From Alloboseaceae bacterium BT-24-1 (lineage in GTDB: Bacteria; Pseudomonadota; Alphaproteobacteria; Rhizobiales; Beijerinckiaceae): a stretch of 64,000 nt of DNA. Below, in pieces: positions 8,730 to 16,189 of this stretch; the first letter of the stretch is position 1; every line of letters starts with the position of its first letter. The position numbers and the translations under genes are program-made. Location of the stretch: the NCBI GenBank assembly GCA_025846845.1, contig JAOYTL010000005.1, positions 1 to 64,000 of the forward strand, in the 5' to 3' direction. Below the pieces are notes generated by a model that had not been told where the DNA came from, searched no databases, and worked only from the letters and a program-made list of their open reading frames with translations.

Positions 8730-9530
8730 CTAGATCTCCAGCAGCAGAGGCCTGTGGTCCGAAACCTCGGGGTGTTCGACGACCACGAAGGCGCGGACAT
8801 CGACCGCCTCGTTCACCAGCATATAGTCGGCATAACGGCCAGGCTTCTTGTAGTGGGACGTCCGCGTGTCGCAATGGCCGCGGCCGACGACGAGGTCCGT
8901 CAGCCCCATCCCGGCCAAGGCCTCGAAGGTCCGGCTGTCGGGTTCGACGTTGAAGTCGCCACAGACGACGAGCCGGTCTCCCGGCTGCGCCACGCTCCGG
9001 ATCAGGGCAACGAAGCGATGCGCCTGATCGAGGCGCTCGCGCGTATCGATCTTGCCCTGAAGGTCTCTCAGCCCGTGCATATGCCCGATCATGATCGGCC
9101 AGCCGCGATCGAAGTCATGGAGCCGAACGACATGGGCATTGCGTGAGCGCGGATGCTCGCCATAGCCGTCAGGCGAAAACCCCTTGTGCACGAAGCCCTG
9201 CGCCTGCGCGATGATGGGAAATCTGCGATGCACGAAGGTCGCGAGCCCCCATTGCGACGGAACGGTATCGTCGCCATCCCACAGGACGCCCTGCGCCGCC
9301 GGGCAGAAGATCGCGACATGCTCCGGCAGGGCCATGGACACGTCACGAAAGAAATTGGCGCGCTGCGGCAGCACATGATCGCCATCGCGGTATTCCAGCC
9401 AGTCCTTAGACGTAGCAGGCGTGTGCACGACTTCCTGAAGGCAGAGAACGTCGGGCGCTTCACGCGCGAGATAGCCCTCTGCCTCCTGATGAAGCGTCCC
9501 ACCCCAGCCGTTCAGGCACATGATGCGCAA
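8730..9530 (-). CDS. endonuclease/exonuclease/phosphatase-fold hydrolase
   Basis: A protein of about 266 residues with the EEP (DNase I-like) fold. The metal-binding Glu lies in VLCLQEV, the catalytic GDFN motif in VVCGDFNVEPDS, and SDHRPLLLE closes the C-terminus. No signal peptide is seen. The family covers phosphodiesterases acting on nucleic acid, phosphoinositides or sphingomyelin, so the substrate is unclear. I place the start at a TTG (9530) eight bases after AAGGGG, giving MRIMCLNGWGG. An in-frame extension to 9611 looks unlike the family. Confidence 0.8.
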   Translation of the reverse strand: MRIMCLNGWGGTLHQEAEGYLAREAPDVLCLQEVVHTPATSKDWLEYRDGDHVLPQRANFFRDVSMALPEHVAIFCPAAQGVLWDGDDTVPSQWGLATFVHRRFPIIAQAQGFVHKGFSPDGYGEHPRSRNAHVVRLHDFDRGWPIMIGHMHGLRDLQGKIDTRERLDQAHRFVALIRSVAQPGDRLVVCGDFNVEPDSRTFEALAGMGLTDLVVGRGHCDTRTSHYKKPGRYADYMLVNEAVDVRAFVVVEHPEVSDHRPLLLEI

Positions 9531-9643
9531 TGCGATACCCCTTGGGCGCGGGGTATCCCTATAGGCTGTGTCCCTCGGCGGGTCGAGGTTGATCAAGCGG
9601 CGGCCCGGCATGCTCGCAGTGCTCGGCTGTCGCGTGCCAGGCG

Positions 9644-12511
9644 CTACCAGGTGGCGCGCAACCCGGCCGTGACCGCGTGCGCGGTGACGTCGCTGTTGAG
9701 GCGGACGTCGTAATCCGCGAACAGCGTGACGTTGCGGCCGGCGCGCGCCGACAGGCCGACGCCCAGGATTGCGCTGTCGCGGGCTGTTTTCGCAGCATCG
9801 GCGGAGAAGGTCGCAGCCGGCGCCCCGATGAAGGCAGCATCGACCGCCACGGTGTCATCAAGGAATTCGCGTTGCCAGCGGCCCCTCGCCTCGATGGCGA
9901 AACGGCCTTCGCCGAGCGCGAACTCCCGCGCCAGACGCAGCCCGACGCTGCCGAGCAGGCTTGAAGCGGACTGGCCGGCCACAGTCAGGCCGATGCTGTC
10001 GGCTCCGGTTTCACTGAAACTGCCCTGGCGCAGAAAGGTGTAGCGCAGCGCCAGCAGCGGCTCGACCGTCGACCAGCCGAGATCGAAGGCATAGCCGGCC
10101 TCCAGCGCGCCGGTGAAGCGGTCGCCGTCATACTTCGCCTTCGCCTGCCGCGAGAGACCGCCGAAAGCGATGCTACGCTCGGATTCGAGATTGAGCCGGC
10201 TATAGCCGAGGAGACCGTCGAGGCGCAGCTTCCCGCTGGTATAGCTGCCGTAGAACGCCCCCTCATAGGCGTCGATGCTGCCCTTGCCGGAGAACCGGCG
10301 GAAATCGGCGTCGATGCTGGAGTAGCCGAGGCTGAACCCGGTCAGGAAGGAGGGCGTGACCTGTCGGTCGAAGCCGCCGATCACGCCGCCTCCGCGATAG
10401 GTGGCGCCACCGGCATTGGCATCGCCGCCGAGCCTGCCGCCGAAGCCATAGCCGCGCGCCCAGGCATTGTTCGAGGCGGGCGCCTGCGCAGGCAGCCGCA
10501 TCAGCATCGCCGCGGCCGGGTTGGCCGCCATGCTCGACGTATAGGCGAGCGGTGCCTCGGCGAGGCCGGGTTCCGCTTGCCCAGAGCGTAAGGCGCTAAG
10601 GCGCTGCGAGATCATGCCGCCGAACTGGGAAGTCCCGCCCAGAGCCAGGGTGGAAAGGCCGGCATGCACCTCGCCGGAGAGGCTGGCGAGCGCCCCCCGG
10701 GCGCCATCTCGCGTGCCGGCAGCCTGCAGCAGGGTGGCGACGTCGCGCAGATCCTGGTCCGCGTCCGCCAGGCCGCGCTCGAGCGCCCCGCCGACAGCGC
10801 ACTGATTGGCCGAGGCGCAGACGCCAGGCGTGTCGAAGGGCAGTGTCCGGATATCAAGATGCGCCGTGTTCGGCTCGTAGCGCAGGCTCGCCTGGATGAA
10901 GGGGGCGCTGCCGTCGCCGAACGGCCCCTCGACGCCAGCGAAGCGGCCGGTGATGCCCTGACCGGCGCTGAGCATCGCCATGGAAAGGGAGCGTGGCAGA
11001 AGCTGCGGCCCTCCGCCGAGGGCGACCCAGCCAGCGAGGCTCGCTGTGCCGGTGACGGCAAGATGGTTCAGCCCTCCGGCCGGGCTAAGCTGCTGGACCA
11101 GCAGGCCACCGGCCTGCTGCACATAGTCGCCATTGATGGTCAGCGTGCCGACGCCGTGCTGGTTGCCGGCCCAGATCGTGCCGGCATTGCTGACATTGCC
11201 GGTGATCAGGCCGGTGCCGGCGAGCGTCCCCGCGCCGCCGATGCTGGTCGGCGAGGCGATGCTGCCCATCACCGAGAGGAAGCCGCCCTCGACCCGCGTC
11301 GCCCCCGCATAGGAACTGTGGCCGGTGAGCACGAGCTCGCCGGCGCCGCGCTTGACCAGTCCGCCGGCGCCGACGATGTCGTTCTCGAAGAAGGCGACGC
11401 CAGCGGGCTGCTCGACGACGAAATCGCCCCAGTCGAAGCGGCCGGGGCCGAGCACCGCCTTGCCGACATCGAGCAGGCCGTAGCCGAAGAACTCGTCGAC
11501 GCCTGGCGGGCCGATGTCCCAGGCCGTGCCGAGCAGGGTCTGGCGCACCTGATCAGCCGTGAAGAACGGAAACATCTGCCAGACCAGCGCCGCGGCGCCG
11601 GAAACATGTGGCGCCGCGAAGGAAGTGCCGAGCGTCTTCTCGTAGCCGCCCCCGGACTTGGCGACCAGGATGCCGTCGTCGAGGCCCATCCAGACGTAAT
11701 CGCCGAGGCCTGGATCCCATTCCCAGCCGGGACCGCCGCCGGGCGCCACCAGGCACCAGTTCTTTGCTACGCCGCAATAATTGCTATAGTCCGGCTTGTA
11801 ACCGGGTCCGACAGCGCCCACGGCCAGCCAGCCACGCTCCAGTTCGGGGAAGAGGTAGGGCAGGCCGGCCTCGGCGCTTGGCTGAGTCCGGTCCTGATTG
11901 GCGGTTCCGAAGATGCTGAGAGCACCGGCATTGACGGCACGCCGGTAGGCCGCGATTTCAGCCGGTGTGAACTGTTCCCGGGTTACCTCGGTGATGAGGC
12001 TTTCGCTGCCCCAGCTGTTGTTGATGATCCGCACGCCGCGTGCGATCAGGTCGTTGTAACCCCTTACGATGAAACTTGTGTCGAACCATCCAGTGCCGTC
12101 CTCGACGCCGGCGCTGATCACGGTCGCGCCGGGGGCGACGCCATGCATGCCGACACCGTCCCTGTTGGCGACGATCACCGAAGCGACCCCGGTGCCGTGA
12201 CCGTCGCGGTCAATCGCCCCCGCCGTCTCCGTCAGGTAGTCGTAGCTGCCGCCATAGCGGCCGGCGAACTCGGGATGTACCGCAAAGATGCCGGAGTCGA
12301 TGACCCCGACGACGATGCCCCGGCCATCGACGCCGCGCGAATAGGCATCCGCGGCGCGAATCTCCTCGAGCCCCCACTGCGCCTTATATTCCGGCGTCCG
12401 CCAGCTGTTGGGATCGGTGAGCAGGCCGGGCGGCGCCTGGGCAGCAGCCCGACCGACGAGCGCCGTCGACAGCAGCAGGGCCGCGACGGTAGGCATGGAC
12501 AGGAAATTCAC
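9644..12511 (-). CDS. autotransporter with subtilisin-like S8 serine protease passenger
   Basis: A 955-residue type Va secreted protein. Residues 1-25 are a signal peptide ending GRAAAQ. A subtilase domain (about 40-355) has the full triad: Asp72 in VGVIDSGI, His105 in DGHGTGVAS and Ser297 in GTSFAAPHVSG, with Asn164/165 in INNSWGS as oxyanion residue. A beta-helical passenger section follows, with a passenger-associated repeat near KRGAGELVLTG. The last 270 residues form the translocating beta-barrel, ending in an aromatic residue (RATW) as expected. It is a probable surface or released protease. Two inverted repeats lie in its upstream region. The GTG at 12511 is used; an ATG at 12496 is possible. 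Confidence 0.93.
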   Translation of the reverse strand: MNFLSMPTVAALLLSTALVGRAAAQAPPGLLTDPNSWRTPEYKAQWGLEEIRAADAYSRGVDGRGIVVGVIDSGIFAVHPEFAGRYGGSYDYLTETAGAIDRDGHGTGVASVIVANRDGVGMHGVAPGATVISAGVEDGTGWFDTSFIVRGYNDLIARGVRIINNSWGSESLITEVTREQFTPAEIAAYRRAVNAGALSIFGTANQDRTQPSAEAGLPYLFPELERGWLAVGAVGPGYKPDYSNYCGVAKNWCLVAPGGGPGWEWDPGLGDYVWMGLDDGILVAKSGGGYEKTLGTSFAAPHVSGAAALVWQMFPFFTADQVRQTLLGTAWDIGPPGVDEFFGYGLLDVGKAVLGPGRFDWGDFVVEQPAGVAFFENDIVGAGGLVKRGAGELVLTGHSSYAGATRVEGGFLSVMGSIASPTSIGGAGTLAGTGLITGNVSNAGTIWAGNQHGVGTLTINGDYVQQAGGLLVQQLSPAGGLNHLAVTGTASLAGWVALGGGPQLLPRSLSMAMLSAGQGITGRFAGVEGPFGDGSAPFIQASLRYEPNTAHLDIRTLPFDTPGVCASANQCAVGGALERGLADADQDLRDVATLLQAAGTRDGARGALASLSGEVHAGLSTLALGGTSQFGGMISQRLSALRSGQAEPGLAEAPLAYTSSMAANPAAAMLMRLPAQAPASNNAWARGYGFGGRLGGDANAGGATYRGGGVIGGFDRQVTPSFLTGFSLGYSSIDADFRRFSGKGSIDAYEGAFYGSYTSGKLRLDGLLGYSRLNLESERSIAFGGLSRQAKAKYDGDRFTGALEAGYAFDLGWSTVEPLLALRYTFLRQGSFSETGADSIGLTVAGQSASSLLGSVGLRLAREFALGEGRFAIEARGRWQREFLDDTVAVDAAFIGAPAATFSADAAKTARDSAILGVGLSARAGRNVTLFADYDVRLNSDVTAHAVTAGLRATW

Positions 12512-12535
12512 GCAGCCCCCGGGGACAGAACATGC

Positions 12536-12608
12536 GAGTTCTTTTCAAGAACTCTCTGGCCGCAGGCTGCCGTTCCCATCCCGCACGGACAATACGGCAT
12601 ATGCCGTA
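12536..12608. promoter_or_regulatory. Two inverted repeats upstream of the autotransporter gene
   Basis: GAGTTCTT-TTC-AAGAACTC is a perfect 8-bp dyad at 12536-12554, 25 bp upstream of the autotransporter start. TACGGCATATGCCGTA is a perfect 16-bp palindrome at 12593-12608. Both lie in the 202-bp gap between the protease gene and the RES gene stop. Their symmetry and position suggest binding sites for one or two dimeric regulators. No regulator can be named. Confidence 0.45.
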
Positions 12609-12713
12609 CTTATTCGGTTATTCGCGCATCATTCGACGCTCCGGCGCCGTCGATGGAAAGCTTGCTTCCCGACCTGTGAACGCAAAAGCCGGCCTTTGAC
12701 CCATCAAGATTGC

Positions 12714-13439
12714 CTACGAGGACGCGGCCGCGCCGATCCTGAACACCTTCCCGGTTCCGGCCTCGCGATAGAGATCGACCCGCTTGCCATTCCAGTGATA
12801 GTCGAGATGCCGGCCCTGGACAGGATTGCCGGCGAGGTCGGGCCAGAACAGCCCGGCACAATCTCCACCCTTGCGGCGCACGCTCGGATAGACGACGCCG
12901 TCCGATTTCGCGGCGCGAAGCCTGGCTCCCAGCGTCTGGCTCGCCACGTAGTCATCGGGCAGGAGTAGCGCGCTCTCCCCTGCCCGCTCGCCGCGCAGAT
13001 CGTGCAGGGCAGCATCGATCGACAGCACGAGCTCGCGGAACTGCGAGGTCCAGCCGGGCCGCTCCCTGGTGCGGGCCATGAAGCGGCCGTGGTGATGGAT
13101 GGTCTCGAACAGCGCCGTCTCGAAGCTCTCGGCAACGTAGAGCACACCATAGCTTCCGTCGCTGAACCGGCTCGGCCGGTCGCGGCTGATATGCGTGAAC
13201 GGCGCCATCAGCCAGCTTGCGCCCTGCCCCGAGACGCGGCGGGCCGGCGGCACCAGGTCGAGATTGCCGATCGTCTCCATCAATCGCGGATTGGTCTTCA
13301 TCTCCGCCTGGATCAGCAGTGGCCAGTCGGCCGGGTCGGCGATGTCCTCGAACAGGTCGATCGGCGGAAATGCGCTGCGGATGATGCGAACCGCGCCGGG
13401 CCACTCGACCCGGGCGACCAGGTAGTCCGCGCCGCTCAC
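12714..13439 (-). CDS. RES-domain toxin (NAD+-degrading family)
   Basis: A 241-residue RES-domain protein, longer than minimal RES toxins because of an N-terminal extension of about 70 residues. The family segments are present: YVAESFETALFETIHHH with the conserved Glu, and SQTLGARLRAAKSDGVVYPS with the conserved Ser near the C-terminus. Characterised RES toxins degrade NAD+ by phosphorolysis, or ADP-ribosylate a target, and arrest growth. The gene starts with a GTG that overlaps the antitoxin stop (GTGA), giving tight translational coupling to the upstream Xre/MbcA-type antitoxin. Confidence 0.88.
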   Translation of the reverse strand: MSGADYLVARVEWPGAVRIIRSAFPPIDLFEDIADPADWPLLIQAEMKTNPRLMETIGNLDLVPPARRVSGQGASWLMAPFTHISRDRPSRFSDGSYGVLYVAESFETALFETIHHHGRFMARTRERPGWTSQFRELVLSIDAALHDLRGERAGESALLLPDDYVASQTLGARLRAAKSDGVVYPSVRRKGGDCAGLFWPDLAGNPVQGRHLDYHWNGKRVDLYREAGTGKVFRIGAAASS

Positions 13440-13849
13440 CAGAGTCCGCGCTCCGCATCGAGATAGCGGCGCACCCGCATCAGGTCGGTGAGCTCGCCAC
13501 CCAGCATCACATCCAGCGCCGAACGATTGCCGAAAGCCTCGTTACCCGCCTTGACCCAGGCATAGCCACGCTGTGGCTCGCGGAAGATCAGCCGCAATGC
13601 CTTGTGGATGCCCATCAGGTTGGAGAGCCGCGCCCGCGCATCGCGGTCAATACGGCCGATCTCGCCCGCCTTCCAGCGCCGATAGCTGCGCACCGGCTGG
13701 TCGAGCAGCACCGCGGCCTCCTCATCCGTCAGGCCCCAGAGGCGAAACAGATTCACCGAGGCGCGGAACATGGCGGCAGCCTCCGCTTCGCTGATCGCGA
13801 CGGGCGAGAAGGCGTCCGGCGCAGTCGGAACCGGCGAGAGTGGGCTCAT
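13436..13849 (-). CDS. Xre/MbcA/ParS-type antitoxin (DUF2384)
   Basis: A 137-residue partner of the RES toxin. The middle carries a helix-turn-helix-like region (LTDEEAAVLLDQPVRSYRRW), and the C-terminal DUF2384 toxin-binding domain includes SNLMGIHKALRLIF and AFGNRSALDVML. Such antitoxins block the RES active site and repress their own operon. The ATG at 13849 is preceded by GGAGG. A start at 13918 would read through the promoter and is rejected. Upstream is an inverted repeat that spans the promoter at 13860-13899. Confidence 0.88.
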   Translation of the reverse strand: MSPLSPVPTAPDAFSPVAISEAEAAAMFRASVNLFRLWGLTDEEAAVLLDQPVRSYRRWKAGEIGRIDRDARARLSNLMGIHKALRLIFREPQRGYAWVKAGNEAFGNRSALDVMLGGELTDLMRVRRYLDAERGLW

Positions 13850-13859
13850 CGGGCAGCCT

Positions 13860-13899
13860 CCATTTGGCAGAATATAAGTAAAATACTGCCAAATGGCAA
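13860..13899 (-). promoter_or_regulatory. Promoter and autoregulatory operator of the RES/Xre operon
   Basis: On the minus strand, TTGCCA (13894-13899), a 17-nt spacer and TATATT (13871-13876) form a near-consensus sigma70 promoter. It is overlapped by a perfect 11-bp inverted repeat, CCATTTGGCAG (13860-13870) and CTGCCAAATGG (13886-13896), separated by 15 AT-rich bases. The promoter-distal half-site overlaps the -35 and the other lies directly after the -10, where the ribosome site GGAGG also begins. This geometry fits repression by the antitoxin. Confidence 0.75.
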
Positions 13900-13912
13900 G
13901 AGAAGCGCCATG

Positions 13913-14014
13913 CGTCATTCGTGGACGCAGTGAAGCGGAGGTCCGAGAATTTCAGGACGATCTGTCGGGAGCCTCGCTCGACCTGCGATGCTCGGGTCTA
14001 GCCTGAGCATGACG
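13913..14014. repeat. Interspersed palindromic repeat (CGTCATTC...GAGCATGACG type)
   Basis: A region starting CGTCATTC and ending GAGCATGACG, with an inner near-palindrome ATGCTCGGG-TCTA-GCCTGAGCAT at its right end. It fills the gap between the antitoxin promoter and the TPR gene stop at 14024. The pattern resembles the common Rhizobiales intergenic repeat with ATGCTCGGG...GAGCATGACG ends. The left half is degenerate. Confidence 0.55.
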
Positions 14015-14023
14015 CACGATCCG

Positions 14024-14668
14024 TCACGCGTCGCGGCCGTCGACCTCGATCTTGAGCGCTTCGACGGCGTCCTTGACCGCGTCGAGCTGAGGGTAGACCA
14101 CGAGCGCCCGGCGATAGGCGACCATGGCGCGCTTGTCGTCGCCCTGCTGGCGCAGGATCGTGCCGAGTCCCATCATCGCGCCGTAATGACGCGGCTCGCG
14201 CTTCAATGTCTCGGCGATGTCGAGCATCGAGCGAATCGGATCGCCCGACAGGAACAGCGCATTGGCCCGCTGATTCCAGCCCTCCGCCCAGTCCGGCTCG
14301 AGCGTGACGACACGATCGAGCAGCTCGATCGCTAATGGCAGCTCGCGCGCCTTCAGTGCATCCTGCGCCCGGGTCATCAAGAGGTCCGCGGTGTCCGAAC
14401 CGGAGCGGGCCCAGCGCCGCTGGATCAGGTTGGCGATGCCCTTCGCCTCCTCCGACGTCTTGGCCGCGGCGAGCCGTTCGAACAGGCGGTCCAGCGTAGC
14501 GGCGGGGCTGCGCGGCGGTGGCGCTTCCGGCAGATTCGGCTTGTCGTCGCGATCGGCATTTGGCACCGCGCCGTCGCGCAATGGCGTTTCCTGCGCGAAG
14601 GCTCCCGGCACAGCCGCGAGCAGCAGCCCCGGAATCAGCACAAGACGGGCAAGACGAGAGAGTCTCAT
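14024..14668 (-). CDS. secreted tetratricopeptide-repeat protein
   Basis: A 214-residue exported protein. Residues 1-25 are a Sec signal peptide (RLARLVLIPGLLLAAVPGAFAQ). A Pro/Asp-rich linker follows, then about four TPR-like helical pairs from residue 55, including DLLMTRAQDALKARELPLAI, ALFLSGDPIRSMLDIAETL and GDDKRAMVAYRRALVVYP. TPR proteins of this size act as periplasmic scaffolds, but no partner is indicated. It is read alone, 65 bp from the right edge of the rpmJ terminator region. Confidence 0.8.
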   Translation of the reverse strand: MRLSRLARLVLIPGLLLAAVPGAFAQETPLRDGAVPNADRDDKPNLPEAPPPRSPAATLDRLFERLAAAKTSEEAKGIANLIQRRWARSGSDTADLLMTRAQDALKARELPLAIELLDRVVTLEPDWAEGWNQRANALFLSGDPIRSMLDIAETLKREPRHYGAMMGLGTILRQQGDDKRAMVAYRRALVVYPQLDAVKDAVEALKIEVDGRDA

Positions 14669-14746
14669 GCCTCACAAGGTGGGGCCGATGACGACCTTCG
14701 TCAATTCACGGCCCAGCGAGTTTCACAGCAAGGGTCGGGCACATGC

Positions 14747-14784
14747 CAAAAAAGCGGGCCGCACATCGTGCAGCCCGCTCTTTT
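14747..14784 (-). terminator. Terminator downstream of rpmJ
   Basis: AGCGGGC (14753-14759) pairs with GCCCGCT (14773-14779), with an inner GCAC/GTGC extension across one mismatch. Read on the minus strand the hairpin is followed by TTTTTT. It lies 50 bp after the rpmJ stop and closes that transcript. Confidence 0.8.
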
Positions 14785-14833
14785 CATCTCGACAAGGAAA
14801 CTTGCCAGCGCAGCCTGAAGGCCGCGCGAAACC

Positions 14834-14959
14834 TCAGCCCTGACGCGCCTTGAAGCGCTTCTGGACCTTGTTGATGATGTAGACGCGGCCCTTGCGGCGC
14901 ACGAGCTGGTTGTCGCGGTGACGCGCGCGCAGCGACTTCAGCGAATTGCGGATCTTCAT
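14834..14959 (-). CDS. rpmJ: 50S ribosomal protein L36, cysteine-free (YkgO-like) form
   Basis: A 41-residue gene running from ATG at 14959 to TGA at 14834. The product starts MKIRNSLKSLRARHRDNQLV and continues RRKGRVYIINKVQKRFKARQG. This is ribosomal protein L36 of the C-minus type: the Zn-ribbon Cys and His ligands of the classic form are absent. It binds 23S rRNA in the large subunit. In alphaproteobacteria this is normally the main L36 and stands alone, as here. A terminator at 14747-14784 follows and a possible promoter lies at 15076-15103. Confidence 0.95.
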   Translation of the reverse strand: MKIRNSLKSLRARHRDNQLVRRKGRVYIINKVQKRFKARQG

Positions 14960-15075
14960 CGTCCGGACTCCCATCGGCCCGCCTTTCGGCCAGACCGGTC
15001 AAAAACTATAGGCGACGCGAACCGGAAGCCGGCCCTCATCGAGCAAACGACATGCGCGCCTGATGCGATGCCGGC

Positions 15076-15103
15076 TGTATAAGGATTTTGCGACGATTGG
15101 CAA
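15076..15103 (-). promoter_or_regulatory. Possible promoter for rpmJ
   Basis: On the minus strand TTGCCA (15098-15103) and TATACA (15076-15081) are separated by 16 nt. This would start transcription about 110 nt before the rpmJ start codon. Alphaproteobacterial promoters vary, so this is only a consensus match. Confidence 0.35.
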
Positions 15104-15234
15104 GGCCCCGCCGCATATTTCCGACGCCTTGTACGGCCCGTCATGCTCCCGTCGCAATCACATGGCCGGCCTAGTATCGCAGTCAGTGCATACCTAGATT
15201 GCAACCGCGGTCGACCTATCAGGGAGTTTTCTCG

Positions 15235-16119
15235 ATGTTCAACGCCAAGTCCCTCCTCGACGCCCTCGTCAATGCGGGCAGCCAGGTTGGCGCTCAGGGC
15301 GGCCAGGCCGGTGGCCTTGGTGGTATGCTCGGTAATCTCGCCCAGCAGGCCCAGCAGCCGGGCGGGCTCGCCGGCATGGCCGGCCAGATCTTCGGCCAGG
15401 CGACGCAGGGCGTGCAGGACGCCGCCCGCAACACCGGCGTGCAGCAGGGCGCGACCGACATCGTCGGCCGATTCTCCGGCGGCAAGACACCGGAGCAATT
15501 GATCGAGCAGGCCAAGGGCATGCTCGGCGGCAACCAGCTCGCTGCCGGCGCGGTGCTCGGCGGGCTCGGCGCGCTGATCTTCGGGACGTCGGCCGGCCGC
15601 TCGCTCGCCGGCTCCGCCGCCAAGGTCGGTGGCCTCGCTTTGATCGGCGGCCTCGCCTACAAGGCCTTCCAGAACTATCAGGCCGGTAAGCCGCTGCTCG
15701 GCGCCGACCAGCAGGCCGTGCTGCCGCCTCCGTCCGGCTCCGGCTTCGAACCGGAAGCGGCGAGCAACGCCAGCGCACTGATCTTCATCCGCGCCATGAT
15801 CGCCGCCTCGGCCTCCGACGGCCATATCGACGAGGCCGAGCGCAATGCCATCCTCGGCGGTCTGCGCGAGGCCGGGCTCGACGCGGAAGCCAATGAATGG
15901 CTCACCAACGAGCTGGCCAACCCGGCGAGCGTCGATGCGCTGGTCGAGGGCGCCGAGACGCCCGAACTCGCTGCGCAGATTTATACGGCGGCGCGCGTCG
16001 CCATCAATCCGGACACCCCGGCCGAGAAGGACTTCCTCGCCGGTCTTGCCGGATCGCTCGGCCTCGATGCCGAGCTGGTCGCGAACATCGACGCGGCGGC
16101 GAGTGCTGCGAAGGTCTGA
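15235..16119 (+). CDS. TerB-like / DUF533 protein
   Basis: A 294-residue protein. The first 80 residues are rich in Gln, Gly and Ala (for example GGQAGGLGGMLGNLAQQAQQ) and probably disordered. A hydrophobic helix follows near residues 100-130, then a C-terminal all-helical domain (about 170-290) typical of DUF533/YebE-type TerB proteins. That domain has FIRAMIAASASDGHIDEAER, with acidic residues placed as in TerB metal-binding folds. These proteins are often labelled tellurite resistance, but most are uncharacterised. The ATG at 15235 follows AGGGAG; an upstream in-frame start at 15199 lacks one. Confidence 0.85.
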   Translation: MFNAKSLLDALVNAGSQVGAQGGQAGGLGGMLGNLAQQAQQPGGLAGMAGQIFGQATQGVQDAARNTGVQQGATDIVGRFSGGKTPEQLIEQAKGMLGGNQLAAGAVLGGLGALIFGTSAGRSLAGSAAKVGGLALIGGLAYKAFQNYQAGKPLLGADQQAVLPPPSGSGFEPEAASNASALIFIRAMIAASASDGHIDEAERNAILGGLREAGLDAEANEWLTNELANPASVDALVEGAETPELAAQIYTAARVAINPDTPAEKDFLAGLAGSLGLDAELVANIDAAASAAKV

Positions 16120-16189
16120 TCCCTGACGCAGACCCGGAGTGCGTCGGGGGCGGATTGACCGCCCGACGCACCCGGCCGACGGATAGGGG

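Noticed and set aside
10664..12679. A 671-codon open frame antisense to the autotransporter
   Set aside because: It runs across the complete subtilase domain on the other strand and shows no recognisable domain. It is a shadow frame.
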